Shown: positions 27,313 to 36,975 of the stretch, in pieces | How the letters are laid out: each line of letters begins with the position of its first letter | Position numbering within the stretch: position 1 is the first letter of the stretch | DNA from: JBEVJK01 sp963791325 | GTDB lineage: Bacteria > Pseudomonadota > Alphaproteobacteria > Rhizobiales > Rhizobiaceae | Assembly: GCA_963791325.1 (NCBI GenBank) | Contig: CAWBRU010000008.1 | Span: 1 to 64,000 of the forward strand | Direction of reading: 5' to 3' | Length of the DNA stretch: 64,000 nt | Position numbers and translations under genes: made by a program | Notes under the pieces: generated by a model | The model's database searches: none | What the model was told of the DNA's origin: nothing | What the model saw: the letters and a program-made list of their open reading frames with translations, nothing else

Positions 27313-27571
27313 CGGGTCGAGCTTGGCTACCCGCTGCGGCCGCGCCTTGTAGCGCACCGCCTCCTCGTCACGGAGATAGCGCCGCATCGTGTTGCGCGAC
27401 ACCCCAAGCTCGCGGGCGATCTCGCGCACGCCCTTCCCAGCGATGCAAAACCCGGATCTCCAATGCCATCTCTGCTCCCACCATCCAGGTCCCCTCCCAA
27501 ACGAGGAGACACTCTACCGAGTGGGTCAGACTTCAATCGGCGATTGGGTCAGTTTTGCACCGACGCTAACA
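27313..27571 (-). mobile_element. istA: IS21-family fragment: left end and start of istA
   Basis: The minus strand from 27429 encodes REIARELGVSRNTMRRYLRDEEAVRYK, the N-terminal helix-turn-helix of IS21-type IstA transposases, for 39 codons, then joins the TPR remnant. Upstream are two TGGGTCAG repeats (27522-27529 and 27545-27552) and the end TGTTAGCGTCGGTGCAAAAC, read from 27571. These are typical of IS21 terminal repeats. The rest of istA, istB and the other end are deleted. Confidence 0.7.
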
Positions 27572-27704
27572 GCGCCAGTTCGAGGGATTCCGCCAGCAGC
27601 TTGTCCCGGCCAGAACGGTCGCTCACGATCCAGAAAAACCCGACCTTGCCGTCCGTAAGCAGGGGTTCAAGGCCCTCCACGGTGCCCTTCACCTCATTGT
27701 CCAT
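27549..27704 (-). pseudogene. gene truncated by the IS21 end
   Basis: Starts MDNEVKGTVEGLEPLLTDGK, then VGFFWIVSDRSGRDKLLAESLELA. From 27571 the frame runs into IS21 terminal sequence (LLASVQN) and stops at 27549-27551. The ATG lies inside the end of the upstream gene (16-base overlap), so this was the third gene of the DUF2779 operon. Only about 44 native residues remain. Family not recognised. Confidence 0.6.
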
Positions 27705-28486
27705 GGCTGCTGTCCTTGGGTGCTCTCAGGATTCCGGCTTCTGGCTGCGGAGCCTCGGACTCCCAACTCGCGAACTTCTATCTTTGACTTGGCATCCTGG
27801 CACCAATCCCTGATGTCCTTCCGAGCGTACGTCGGGATCTCGGCTACAAATGCGGTGCCGGTGATACCCTCAGCTGCACGCTCATGGAACTGGGCCCACG
27901 GCACCGGATCCGGTTGAGTTGTGCGAGCAACGATCAAGAGTTTGTAGTCTGCCACGCCGGCTATGAGCTTGCTCAGATCTTCGGCCACCTGGGTCCCATT
28001 CGTGGACACTTCAGACTCTACCTGCCACAATACCCGTTTCACGACTGGCACGAGAATTTCGTGATAGGCTGACTCGATCCATTTGAGCTCGATGACTGAT
28101 ACATCGTGCATGAACTCCCAACGGTGCCACTGGTGGAAGCCGTGCGGGTTGCGGCTATCTGGTGCGTCCTTGGGCGGCTTCCCACCGAACACCGCAATCC
28201 GGGGCTTGTCTGGGCGACCACGGAACAGCTCGTATTTTCCACCGAACGCTTCCCTCAACGCGCTTAGCCATGCGTCACCAGTCTTTCTATATTTGTCGGG
28301 CCCATGCTTTGCCATGATTTCGAGCGCTTCCTGGAGGAACTTCTCAACAAAAGCCTTAGGATCGTCAAAGGGGTGTCGAAGGTCTTCCGTCACTTCCCGC
28401 ATGCCTCTGAACATGAAGCTTTGGATGTTACCGGGGTCCGCATTTGGATCGCCAGCGTGGCGGGCATCTGAGTCCATAGGTGTCAC
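27689..28486 (-). CDS. hypothetical protein, possible PD-(D/E)XK nuclease
   Basis: 265 residues. GTG start at 28486 overlaps the stop of the DUF2779 gene as GTGA. The centre holds WEFMHDVSVIELKWIES (a D...ExK pattern). Next come VKRVLWQVESEVSTNGTQVAEDLSKLI and ADYKLLIVART. An ExK strand followed by a VExE helix with a DLxKL motif is seen in restriction-type nuclease folds. That reading is my inference from pattern; no family was recognised. Coupling to a DUF2779 nuclease supports a joint role. Confidence 0.5.
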   Translation of the reverse strand: MTPMDSDARHAGDPNADPGNIQSFMFRGMREVTEDLRHPFDDPKAFVEKFLQEALEIMAKHGPDKYRKTGDAWLSALREAFGGKYELFRGRPDKPRIAVFGGKPPKDAPDSRNPHGFHQWHRWEFMHDVSVIELKWIESAYHEILVPVVKRVLWQVESEVSTNGTQVAEDLSKLIAGVADYKLLIVARTTQPDPVPWAQFHERAAEGITGTAFVAEIPTYARKDIRDWCQDAKSKIEVRELGVRGSAARSRNPESTQGQQPWTMR

Positions 28487-29964
28487 AGGAACCTCTCGAT
28501 TTTAGATTGAAGCGCTCGATGCATCGTCAGCAGTGCTAGGGTGTCGTGCGCGCAATAGGCCAGCAAGGCACGGCGGCAATCCGCTCGGCGCTCGTCCGGC
28601 AAAGGTTTGCCTGACGCGAGTTGGTAGAAAACGCTCGAGGCGTCACTGCCGTCGGCAACCTCAAGCAAGTCTTCGTAACCGAAGCCCGGGGCGAGCGCCG
28701 GAGCAACGGCTTTGATCGAAAAAGATCCGGGAAATGGCGAGGCCACGACATGACTGCGCACGATTGGCAAGAGATCCTGGAGTCGATTTTTCAGAGCCAG
28801 CAAGCGCTGCGACAGGTCGGGCAAATGTGATGCCAGCTTCCGCAGGACGGATGCCTCAAATGACGAGTAGACGATGATCGGACCCGGCAGCGGATCGATC
28901 ATCGCCAAGAGCGTCTCGGCAAACTGCCGGCGTGGATCGCGGTCGCCATCGGCGAGAAACTCGAAATGCTCGACGTGTTGATGGCCGTCATCGTGATGCG
29001 CCGACCACTGGAACGGAAGGCGCTCATAGGGGCTGGTTCCCGCGTAGACTGGTATCGCCGGCGAGAAGGTCTCGAAATCCAGATAAGTTGCGGGCGGAGA
29101 TAGCGGCGCAAGCGCTTCGCCCAATTCAATCGACACGAACTCCCTGCCCGGAAACCGTTGCGTCCACCACGCGTCGCTGCAGCGAGCTAAGTGGAAACTC
29201 AGGCGGGATGTCGCGCATCGACTCGATACCCTGTGCATCTAAGTCCTCGAATTGATTCCGCCGGAGGCGCGGCAGGTGGAAGATCCAGTCGCGCGGCTTC
29301 CTCGGCGGTGCATCTCTTCCAGAACTCGCACTCGAAGGGTGAGGAGCAATGGCGGCCTGGGCGAATCTCCGGTGCATCCGGCTGTGCCAAGTATGGCGTG
29401 CATCTCCGCGACCCGACCCGGGACCAGCGGCAGCAGCTCCCGGACCTCGACCGTTACGTCATCGCGCTTGAAGTACCCGAACCAGTCGATGCCATCCGCC
29501 CCGCGGACATAGGTCGTGTCGACATGGACCAGCAGCATTTCCTCGATCGGTATGCCACATCCCAAAATCACGTGGGCTTGTACCGAAAGGTCGTGCAGAT
29601 GCTCAGGCTTGGTGCGGGTGCTCGATTTCACTTCGGCGAGTCGCCACGCGCCGCCTGGAAGTCGTTCGAGAATGTCGACACGGACCCGGATGCGATCGAA
29701 TGTGAACGCCGCTTCGAATATGGCCGGTGCACCTGATTTGTCCATCAGTTCCCGGGTTCGTTCTACGGCACGGTCGTGCTGATCGGGTCCCTCGTCGACG
29801 AGAACGCCGCCCGGGACAAGCTGCCTCGCCGCAATCCCGACATCGGTGCCAATCGCTAGTACCGTTCCTGGGGCAGGCTCCGATTTGGGCTCCGGGTCAT
29901 GCCATCCCAGCCATAGCCGCCGAGCGCACTGGAGCCCGGCGAGATACCTGGATTTCGAAAGCAT
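28483..29964 (-). pseudogene. DUF2779-type nuclease, three frameshifts
   Basis: About 490 residues when restored. The start MLSKSRYLAGLQCARRLWLGW is typical of DUF2779 proteins. Residues about 95-150 (AFTFDRIRVRVDILERLPGGAWRLAEVKSSTRTK) are a RecB/Cas4-like PD-(D/E)XK core. A cysteine cluster, HCSSPFECEFWKRC, suggests an iron-sulfur site. The C-terminal half begins TYLDFETFSPAIPVYAGTSPYE, an RNase-H/exonuclease-like DxET motif. Breaks lie near 29380, 29293 and 29149; the last is one extra G. It heads a three-gene operon. Without repair no single frame holds both nuclease halves. Confidence 0.7.
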
Positions 29965-30429
29965 TGGTTCTGGGCGCATCCTAGGTCAATTCCGGTCTTG
30001 GTCGGAGCGATGCCGCCTAGATGAGCAGCTTCCGAAAAAGAAAGTTGCCGCTAGATGTCAAATGCTTGCCGCGATCGGCCAGCGCCGGAAATCTGACTAG
30101 ATCATTGACCTGGAAAGACGTCGCGCAAGTTTGTATTCGGCCGCGCACTCTGACGGGGCATTTCGGCTGAGTTTGCCATCGCTCTGGGGGCTCCCTGATC
30201 CTACCGGAAAGCGTTTAGCGGCGAGAGTAAGACCGACAAGCTCCGTCGGAACACGGCGGGGAAGCCGAAGCATAGCTTCTGGCGCGACCAGTCGGGTTTA
30301 TTACCGACAAAGCGTTCCTGGAAGGCTGCCAAGACGATCGGCAATCCTACAGGGAGAATTCGTTGGCGTTCATGTCATGTCTCCTTGCCTGCCATAGGCG
30401 GTGCGTCGGCAGATCAGAACAAGGACGAG
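29965..30429. other. intergenic, nothing recognised
   Basis: No supported gene. On the minus strand an AAGGAGAC site precedes an ATG near 30376, but the frame ends after a few codons. Confidence 0.4.
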
Positions 30430-30561
30430 TCAGCGGAGCGTGCTGTACGGGCTGGTCGGCCGACCGATGTCACGCGGTGCATTGTGGTCAGCGACGAGGA
30501 GAAACCAAGCCGCGACGATAAGGCCGGCGAAGCCGAATATGATGATGGAGTTGCTTCTCAT
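30430..30561 (-). CDS. 43-residue membrane protein
   Basis: MRSNSIIIFGFAGLIVAAWF, then LLVADHNAPRDIGRPTSPYS and TLR. One transmembrane helix (about residues 5-24) and a short polar tail. AGGTGA is five bases before the ATG. No family recognised. It lies downstream of the VCBS gene and could be independent. Confidence 0.45.
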   Translation of the reverse strand: MRSNSIIIFGFAGLIVAAWFLLVADHNAPRDIGRPTSPYSTLR

Positions 30562-30672
30562 GTTGTCACCTGGAGAACGCAGTTCTGGCTGTTTGTCATA
30601 CACAGCAGATCGTCAGATCAGTTCAGGCGATGAGAGGGCAACCGAAGCCGCCCTCCCGCTGGGTACTAGATA

Positions 30673-33600
30673 CTAGGCCCAGTATTCGTAGGTCAGCGTG
30701 GCGGTGAGCGTCGAATCGGCGTCGACCTGACCGCTGAACGAGCCGCTGAACGTGACGTGACCGTCGGCCATACCGGCGCTGGAGACCCCGATGGCACCCG
30801 AGTTGAGGGTGACGTGGTCCTCGGGGTAACCGTCCGGCTGACCGTTCTTGTCGACGGTGTTCTGGTTGCCACCACCGCTGAGGAAGACGGTGTTGCTGCC
30901 CGACAGGGTGTCGATCAGGTCGCCCTTGTTCGAGTCCAGCACGAAGGCCTGCTCGTTGCTGGCGTCGAAGTCACCGAACGCGGTGAACTTCACCGTGCCC
31001 GAGAAATCGAACGCCCCGGCCGCCTTGCTGAACGTCAGATCAAAACCGAGCGTCTGACCGTTGCTGACGTCAGTCTTGGTGATGGTCTGCGAGACCGAAT
31101 CTCCATACTTGTCCGCGGTGCCGGTGATGTCCAGGACGACGTGGTTGGTGACGATGCCCCCGTTGCCATCTTGGATGGTGTAGTCGATCGTCTGGTGCAG
31201 CAACTCGTTGAGCTTGAGATAGTCCAGAGCGCTGCTGTTCAGGTCCACCGACAGGACGCCGTTGTTGTCCAGGGTGATGTAGGACGGCAGCGGCTGACCA
31301 CCGATCTTGACGTTGGTGACGATGAGGTGATCGTCCTGGTCGACGTCACCGACGTGATCCTTGGCGAGCAGGTCGATCTTGAACACGTCCGCGAACGACT
31401 TGTCGTGCAGCTTCGAGTCCGTCTCTTTGGCCTTGACCGTCCAGGACTCCGCCGTCGGGGCGTCGTTCTGGCCGTTGATGGTCACCGTCGCCGTCTGCGT
31501 AACCATACCACCGTGACCGTCGTCCACCGTGTACTTGAAGGTGTCGGTGACCGACTGGCCGACGCCGAGGAAGTTGAACTTCCCGTTGGTGTCGTAGTTG
31601 AAGGTGCCGTCGCCGTTGTCGTTGACCTTGCCAACCGTGCCGGTCACGTCGACCGAGAAAGTGTGGCTGTCGTGAGCGTCGACGTCCTTGAAGTCCGCCT
31701 TTAGCTGAACCGCCGGGCCGTCCTCGTTGATACTGGCAGTGATGTCCTGGGCCGTCGGGATGTCGTTGGTGCCGAACACCCGGATGGTCAGGGTCGAGTG
31801 AGCCGAGGCCTGATGTTCGTCGGTCACGGTGTAGTTGGCGACTACATCAATGAAGTCACCGACACCGAGGCTCTGATAAGCCTTGTTGGCGGCGTCGAAC
31901 GAGTAGGAGCCGTTGGCAGCCATCGTCAGACCGGCGACGTCAGCGTCGAGCGAGTACGACAGCGAGGCGAGGTGGTCCACGTCGAAGTCGTTGGTGGAGA
32001 CGGAACCGTGTGATGGTGACGCCGTCCTCGTCGGCGGCGGCCGTGTCCGCACTGGCGATCGGGGCGTCGTTGACACCGTCAACGTGGATCGTCAACGTCG
32101 ATTCCGAGGAAATGCCGTGCTCGTCGGTGGCTTTGTATGTCACGTTGTAGTCCCGGCTCTCACCGACGTTCAGGTCCTCGAAGCCCTTACCGGAGGGGTC
32201 CAGGCTGTAGGAACCATCCGATTTGAACTCGAAGGACCCACCTGCGGTCTTGCTGACCAACTCGTAGGTCAATACCGCACCATCGTCCGCGTCGGTTGCG
32301 GCGACCGATCCGGTGACGATCTTGTCCTCGACAGTCAAATTCTCGACTGGCTGAGCGACCGGGGCGTCGTTCGTGCCCGTGATCGTCCAACTGACCGAGG
32401 CCGGCACCGGGGCGGCGATGCCGTCGGTGACGAAGTACTTCACGGTGACCGTGTCGGTGTCGCCGGCGGCCATGTGGTTGTACGCGGCGTCCTTCGGGTC
32501 GAACGTGAAGCTATTGGTATCGGCGTCGTAGGTGACGCCGGCCGGCAAGTTGTCCTGCACGCTCACGACCTGCAACGTCTTCGTCGTGTCGTAGTCGACG
32601 TCCGAGGCGTTGGCCAGGGCGTCGAGTGTCGAGGCGACGTCACCCTCGTTCACGGCTGCCGTTACCGGACCGGAGACGACCGGGGCGTCGTTGGTGCCGA
32701 CGATGTTGACCTCGACCGAGTTGTTGACCGAGGCACCGTAGTCGTCGGTGATGACGTAGGAGATGTTGCCGATCATTTTGTCGCTCTGGCGGATGAAATC
32801 CAGGTCGGCGCTGTTCAGGTCCACGAGGATCGTGTGCCCGTCGGCGTCGAGTGTCATGAACGACGGCAAGGGCTTGCCGGCGAACAGTATGCTGTCGAGC
32901 GCGATGGTGAGGCCGTTGCCGTCCACGTCGCTGACGTACGCGCTGTCGAGCAGGTCGATCTTGAGGATGTCCGTCACATCCTTGCCGAGACCGTCCATGG
33001 CGTTGGTCTCGTTGTCGGTGACCGACCAGGCGCTAGCAGTAGGAGCGTCGTTCGTGCCGGTAACGGTGATCGCCAGATCGCCATCGTCCGACCCGCCATG
33101 GTTGTCGGCGTTGACGTAGTGGAACGTCTCCTTAACGACTTCACCTTGCTGCAGCGCGTCGGCCTTAGCCGGGTCCAGCGTGTAGGTGTAGTTGCCGGCG
33201 CCGTCGATGTGCAGGGTGCCGTAGGTCCCGGCGACGTCGCTGCCAGCCTTCTTGATCGCCTAGTCGTTGACGAACTGCACCGAATGCGTGTCATTCGTGT
33301 CGAGGTCGCTGTCGTTAGCGAGGACGTTGCCGATGATTGGGTCGGCGTCTTCCTTGATCGCGTTGACGTCGTTGATCGCCACTGGGCCGTCGTTCGTGCC
33401 AGTGACCGTGATGGTCAAGGTTGACTCGGCGGTGGCGCCCTTGCTGTCGGTGACGACGTAGGTGACCTTGATCTCCTTCGTCCCGCCCGCGGCGAGCGAC
33501 TGGAATTCGTCGCCGATGGCGTTGAACTCGTAGGTGCCGTTGGGGTTGAACTTGAGACCAGCCGGGGCGGTGCCCTTGAGCGCGTAGGTCAGGGTGTCAC

Positions 33601-34132
33601 CGGCGTCGACGTCGGTGGCGTGCACGGCACCGTAGTAGGTGTCGCCTTCATCGACGGCACCTTGACTGACCTCTGCAACCGGCGCGTGGTTCGGGTTCTC
33701 CCAGCCCTTGACGTAGCCGTCGGGGCCGGCGTTCGGGCCGGTCTCGACGCCGGTGAAGAATTCGCGGGCGTGGTACTGGAGGTTCTTGGCGTTGCCGCTC
33801 GTCCAGACCTCGACCTTCGTGCCGCTAAGCAGGTCAGCGATGTCGAAGGAATAACCGAGGACCTTGAGAACCGGGTTCGGGTTGCCGTCGAGGTTGCCCG
33901 GGACTGCAGTCATCGACTTGAACTGCGCAGCGTTGCACAGATCGTCCAGGGTGAACTGACCGGCCTTGACGGAGGCCTCGATCTTGAGGGCGGTGGCGAG
34001 GTCGGAGGGGTGGTTTTGAAGATACTCCCACCCGATCCAACTTGCGAAGTCGGCGCTAGCCTTGATCGCGGCGGTGAGCGTCGCCGCAGCTTCCTTCTCG
34101 ACCGCCTGTTGGCTTTCAACTAAACTTGTCAT
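30673..34132 (-). pseudogene. VCBS-repeat type I secreted adhesin, nonsense codon and frameshift
   Basis: About 1,150 residues when read through. A unique N-terminus (MTSLVESQQAVEKEAAATL, to about 140) is followed by seven or eight VCBS/cadherin-like repeats marked by GTNDAP motifs, and a C-terminal beta domain ending LTYEYWA. There are many Asp/Asn Ca-binding loops. No RTX nonapeptides were seen. An in-frame TAG at 33260-33262 interrupts VND-x-AIKKAGSD; CAG would restore Gln, a one-base change. A second break near 32010 (ITRFRLHQ instead of HGSVSTNDFD) looks like one extra base. Context (transporter genes upstream on the same strand) supports type I export to the surface. Confidence 0.8.
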
Positions 34133-34242
34133 GATCTGTACTACTTTCTCTTCGATGGGCGGTGGTTAAACTTCCCCCGTCTCCCGCCTGTTGGACGGGG
34201 GAAGTCACTCTCAGGAACGAGAGAGATTTAGGTCAGATCTGG

Positions 34243-35331
34243 TCAGACGACCCAATCGTGGACCTGGATCGTGTCGACCGCGAAGCCGACGTAGCGGTCC
34301 GTGGCCGCGGTGGTGTCGTGGAGAGTGATCAGGTGATCAGCCGCCGCGCTGCCACCATCGAGCACGAGCGAGATGTGCTGCATCTGGTCGTGCGTCCAGT
34401 TGTCGATGTCGAACTTGTTGTTCGGGTCACCGCCACCCATGTGGGCGAAGTGCGCCACTACGTTACCGTCAATCGACACGTCGAAGGAGGCGTTCGGGTC
34501 GGTCTCCTCCATCGGCCCGGTACCGAAGTCGTGGGTGCCGATGTCGAACTCCAGTAGGAACTTGCCACCCGACGGATCGTGGAACCAGTTGCTGATGTTG
34601 ATCCCGCCCGGCGAGTTCTGCGTGTCGAGCCAGAAGTCGTCGCCGCTTTGGGTGCTGGAACCACCGATGCTGCCGGGGAAAGCGTTCCCCTTGACGACTT
34701 CACCGCCGACGGATGCCCAACCGCCGTTGCCGTCAGCCTGAGCCCAGTAGTGGACCTGGCCATCGGGCTGCTTTGGGCTGCCTGCGGTAAGGTTGACCTG
34801 ACCCCAGGTGCCGTGCTCCAGCTGGTTGTTGTAGCCGTCGAACGTCTCCAAGAAGAGAAGGTCGCCCTTGTGCTCGGTCGGCGGCGGGGGCGGTGTGTGA
34901 ACCACGGCACAGGTATCGACGCCCTTGATGCTGCCCTCGGCGGTGCTGGTGCTCGTCGCGCGGACGCCCAGCTGGTCGACGTTGTCCCAGTCAAGTCCGG
35001 TGACTTTGATCGTGTAGGTCTCACCGGTCGTCAGATAAGTCGACTTGTTCGCCGCTCCGGAGGTACCGTCTATCGCCTTCTGTCCGAGGCCGGTATCCGA
35101 CAACTTGATCGCGCCGTCCCAGTCGAGCTTGAGGCCGTTCATGTTCAGGCTGCCGCCCAGGTCGACGTTCGTCTTGTCGGCCACGTCGTCGCCCCAGTAG
35201 AGGGCGTTGATGTCGGCAGCGCCCTGGAGGCACTTGATCACGAAAGAGGTATCATTACCGCAGTCGGTAGCGATGACCTGAAGGTTCAACCCGTTGTACA
35301 CGAAGTCGAAGGTCTTTGTATCACCAATCAT
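34243..35331 (-). CDS. predicted type I secreted protein, intact
   Basis: 362 residues starting MIGDTKTFDFVYNGLNLQVIA. The N-terminal domain (about 1-150) is Asp/Gly-rich (LKLDWDGAIKLSDTGLG). A Pro linker (TPPPPPTEHKG) leads to a C-terminal beta-sandwich (LLFLETFDGYNN ... YVGFAVDTIQVHDWVV) resembling carbohydrate-binding lectin-like domains. No N-terminal signal peptide, which fits type I export. It lies between the HlyD gene and the VCBS gene. ATG 35331 has an A-rich GAAAGAAAG site. Identity of its ligand unknown. Confidence 0.65.
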   Translation of the reverse strand: MIGDTKTFDFVYNGLNLQVIATDCGNDTSFVIKCLQGAADINALYWGDDVADKTNVDLGGSLNMNGLKLDWDGAIKLSDTGLGQKAIDGTSGAANKSTYLTTGETYTIKVTGLDWDNVDQLGVRATSTSTAEGSIKGVDTCAVVHTPPPPPTEHKGDLLFLETFDGYNNQLEHGTWGQVNLTAGSPKQPDGQVHYWAQADGNGGWASVGGEVVKGNAFPGSIGGSSTQSGDDFWLDTQNSPGGINISNWFHDPSGGKFLLEFDIGTHDFGTGPMEETDPNASFDVSIDGNVVAHFAHMGGGDPNNKFDIDNWTHDQMQHISLVLDGGSAAADHLITLHDTTAATDRYVGFAVDTIQVHDWVV

Positions 35332-35536
35332 ACTTTTACTTTCTTTCAGTCTCGAAGTGGGCTGTTTTGTAGGCAAACCGGGTCCGTCGTCGCCCGCGTT
35401 CACGGCCGACCCGGTATTCTCAAGTCTGTGTTTGGGAGAGAGGAAGAGTCCCCCTAACTCCGTCCCGAATACGCTATGCGCAGTTCAAGCAAATCTGTTC
35501 ACCTTGTCGGAACTTAATCTTGGGTGCTCTCGGTCG

Positions 35537-36884
35537 TTACTTTTCGCGCATGGATCGTCGCAGGTTCTGTGTGATGGGTTCCGCCAGGTAAGCCAGGACT
35601 GTGCGGCTGCCCGTGCGGATCATCGCCTCGCTGGTCATACCGGGTAGCAACTTGCGCCCTTCCAGTTTGACCAGCTCATTCTTATCGATCACGACGGTCG
35701 CGGCGAAATAGGGTGCGCCGCTGCGCTCCTCTACCAGTCGGTCGGCCGAGACGGTGTTCACGGTACCTTCGAGAGGCGGCAGGTTGTATTTAGCCAGCGC
35801 CGGGAAGCTCACGCGGGCGGTTTGGCCCGGCGCGATTGTTTCGACGTCCTCGGGTTTCACCATGGCCTCGACCACAAGGTTGTCGCCGAGCGGCACGACC
35901 GTCAGCAACGTCTCGCCGGGTTTCACGACACCACCGGTCGTGTGCACCTTCAGGTCCATGACGACGCCGTCGACCGGCGCGGTGATGTCGGTGCGCGATA
36001 GCACGTCCTTGGCACTGCGTTCCTGTTCTCGGAGATCGAACAATTCCGCCTCGGTCTTGCTCAATTCGTCCAGCGCCTTGTTCGATCGTGCCGTGGTTAG
36101 GTTCAAGATTTGCATGTCGAGTTCAGCTATGGCGCTGCGGCCCTTGGCAATGGACGCCATGTTGGTCGCGCGCTCGCCCTCGAACTCCCGCTGCTGCCGT
36201 CTGAGCAACAGGTTCCGCTCGCGGGTGGTAAGACCCTTTTTGAGCAGCATCTCGAGGTCCTTCATCTCGCCCTCGATTGCCGCGATCTGTTGATCCTCCG
36301 TGGTCGATAAGCTTCTCCAGTCCCGCTATCTCCTCCTCGGTCTGCCGCCGGCGTTGGGCGAGGATTTCTTGTTCGTCCTTCAGGTTGCGGTAGCCGGTCA
36401 CGAACACGTCACGCTGCACGGCCACCGCGTCCCGTGCGACTGAGGATGGGTTTGCCAGCAATGCCGCATCGAATGCGATCTCGGTCTTGCCGTCGCGCTC
36501 GGCCCGCAGCCGTGCGGCCAGCGCCTCGCGCGTCGCGATCCGGTTCCGGATCAACTCCAGCTGTGCCTTTGCCTGGGTGTCGTCCAGCCGGATCAGCACG
36601 TCCCCTGTCTTGACGATCAGGCCGTTGGTGGCCTTCAGGTCCGCGATGATCCCGCCCTCGAGATGCTGGATCAGCTTGCGGTCGCCGGCGACCTTGATGA
36701 CGCCGGGTGCGACGGCGGCGCTGTCCAGCGGGGCGAGTGCCGCCCAGCCCCCGGCCACGCCGAAGAACAGCAGCATGATCGCGGTCCCGGCAAGCTTCAC
36801 GCCCCTGAGGTTGCAGCGGGCAGCGGTCCGGGGGTGCGGGCGGTGAGCCGGCAGCGGGACGACGTTGAGCGTTGGGCGGCTCAT
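35537..36884 (-). pseudogene. HlyD/PrtE-type membrane fusion protein, one frameshift
   Basis: About 448 residues restored. One N-terminal membrane helix (AGTAIMLLFFGVAGGWAAL), the first half-lipoyl region (VIKVAGDRKLIQHLEGGIIADL), a long coiled coil, then SRTDITAPVDGVVMDLKVHTTGGVV and the beta-barrel. It ends AEPITQNLRRSMREK, as in adaptor proteins of type I secretion. The break at 36302-36303 is one extra G on the plus strand; removing it joins GLEKLID to TEDQQIAAIEGEMKDLEMLL. ATG 36884 has GGAAGAGGTG upstream. Pairs with the ATPase upstream; no TolC gene in the window. Confidence 0.85.
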
Positions 36885-36975
36885 GCTTTCACCTCTTCCT
36901 TGTACAGCCAAGTGAGCGACCTTCGGCATCTGGGTTACCTTGTTTGTACGGCGGGCGAGTTCGTTGAAGACGGCG

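Noticed and set aside
31913..33424. Plus-strand frame of about 500 codons rich in Val, Asp, Gly and Arg
   Set aside because: Antisense shadow of the VCBS repeats; its periodicity follows the repeats on the other strand.
30673..34132. RTX toxin
   Set aside because: No glycine-rich nonapeptide repeats; the repeats are of VCBS/cadherin type.
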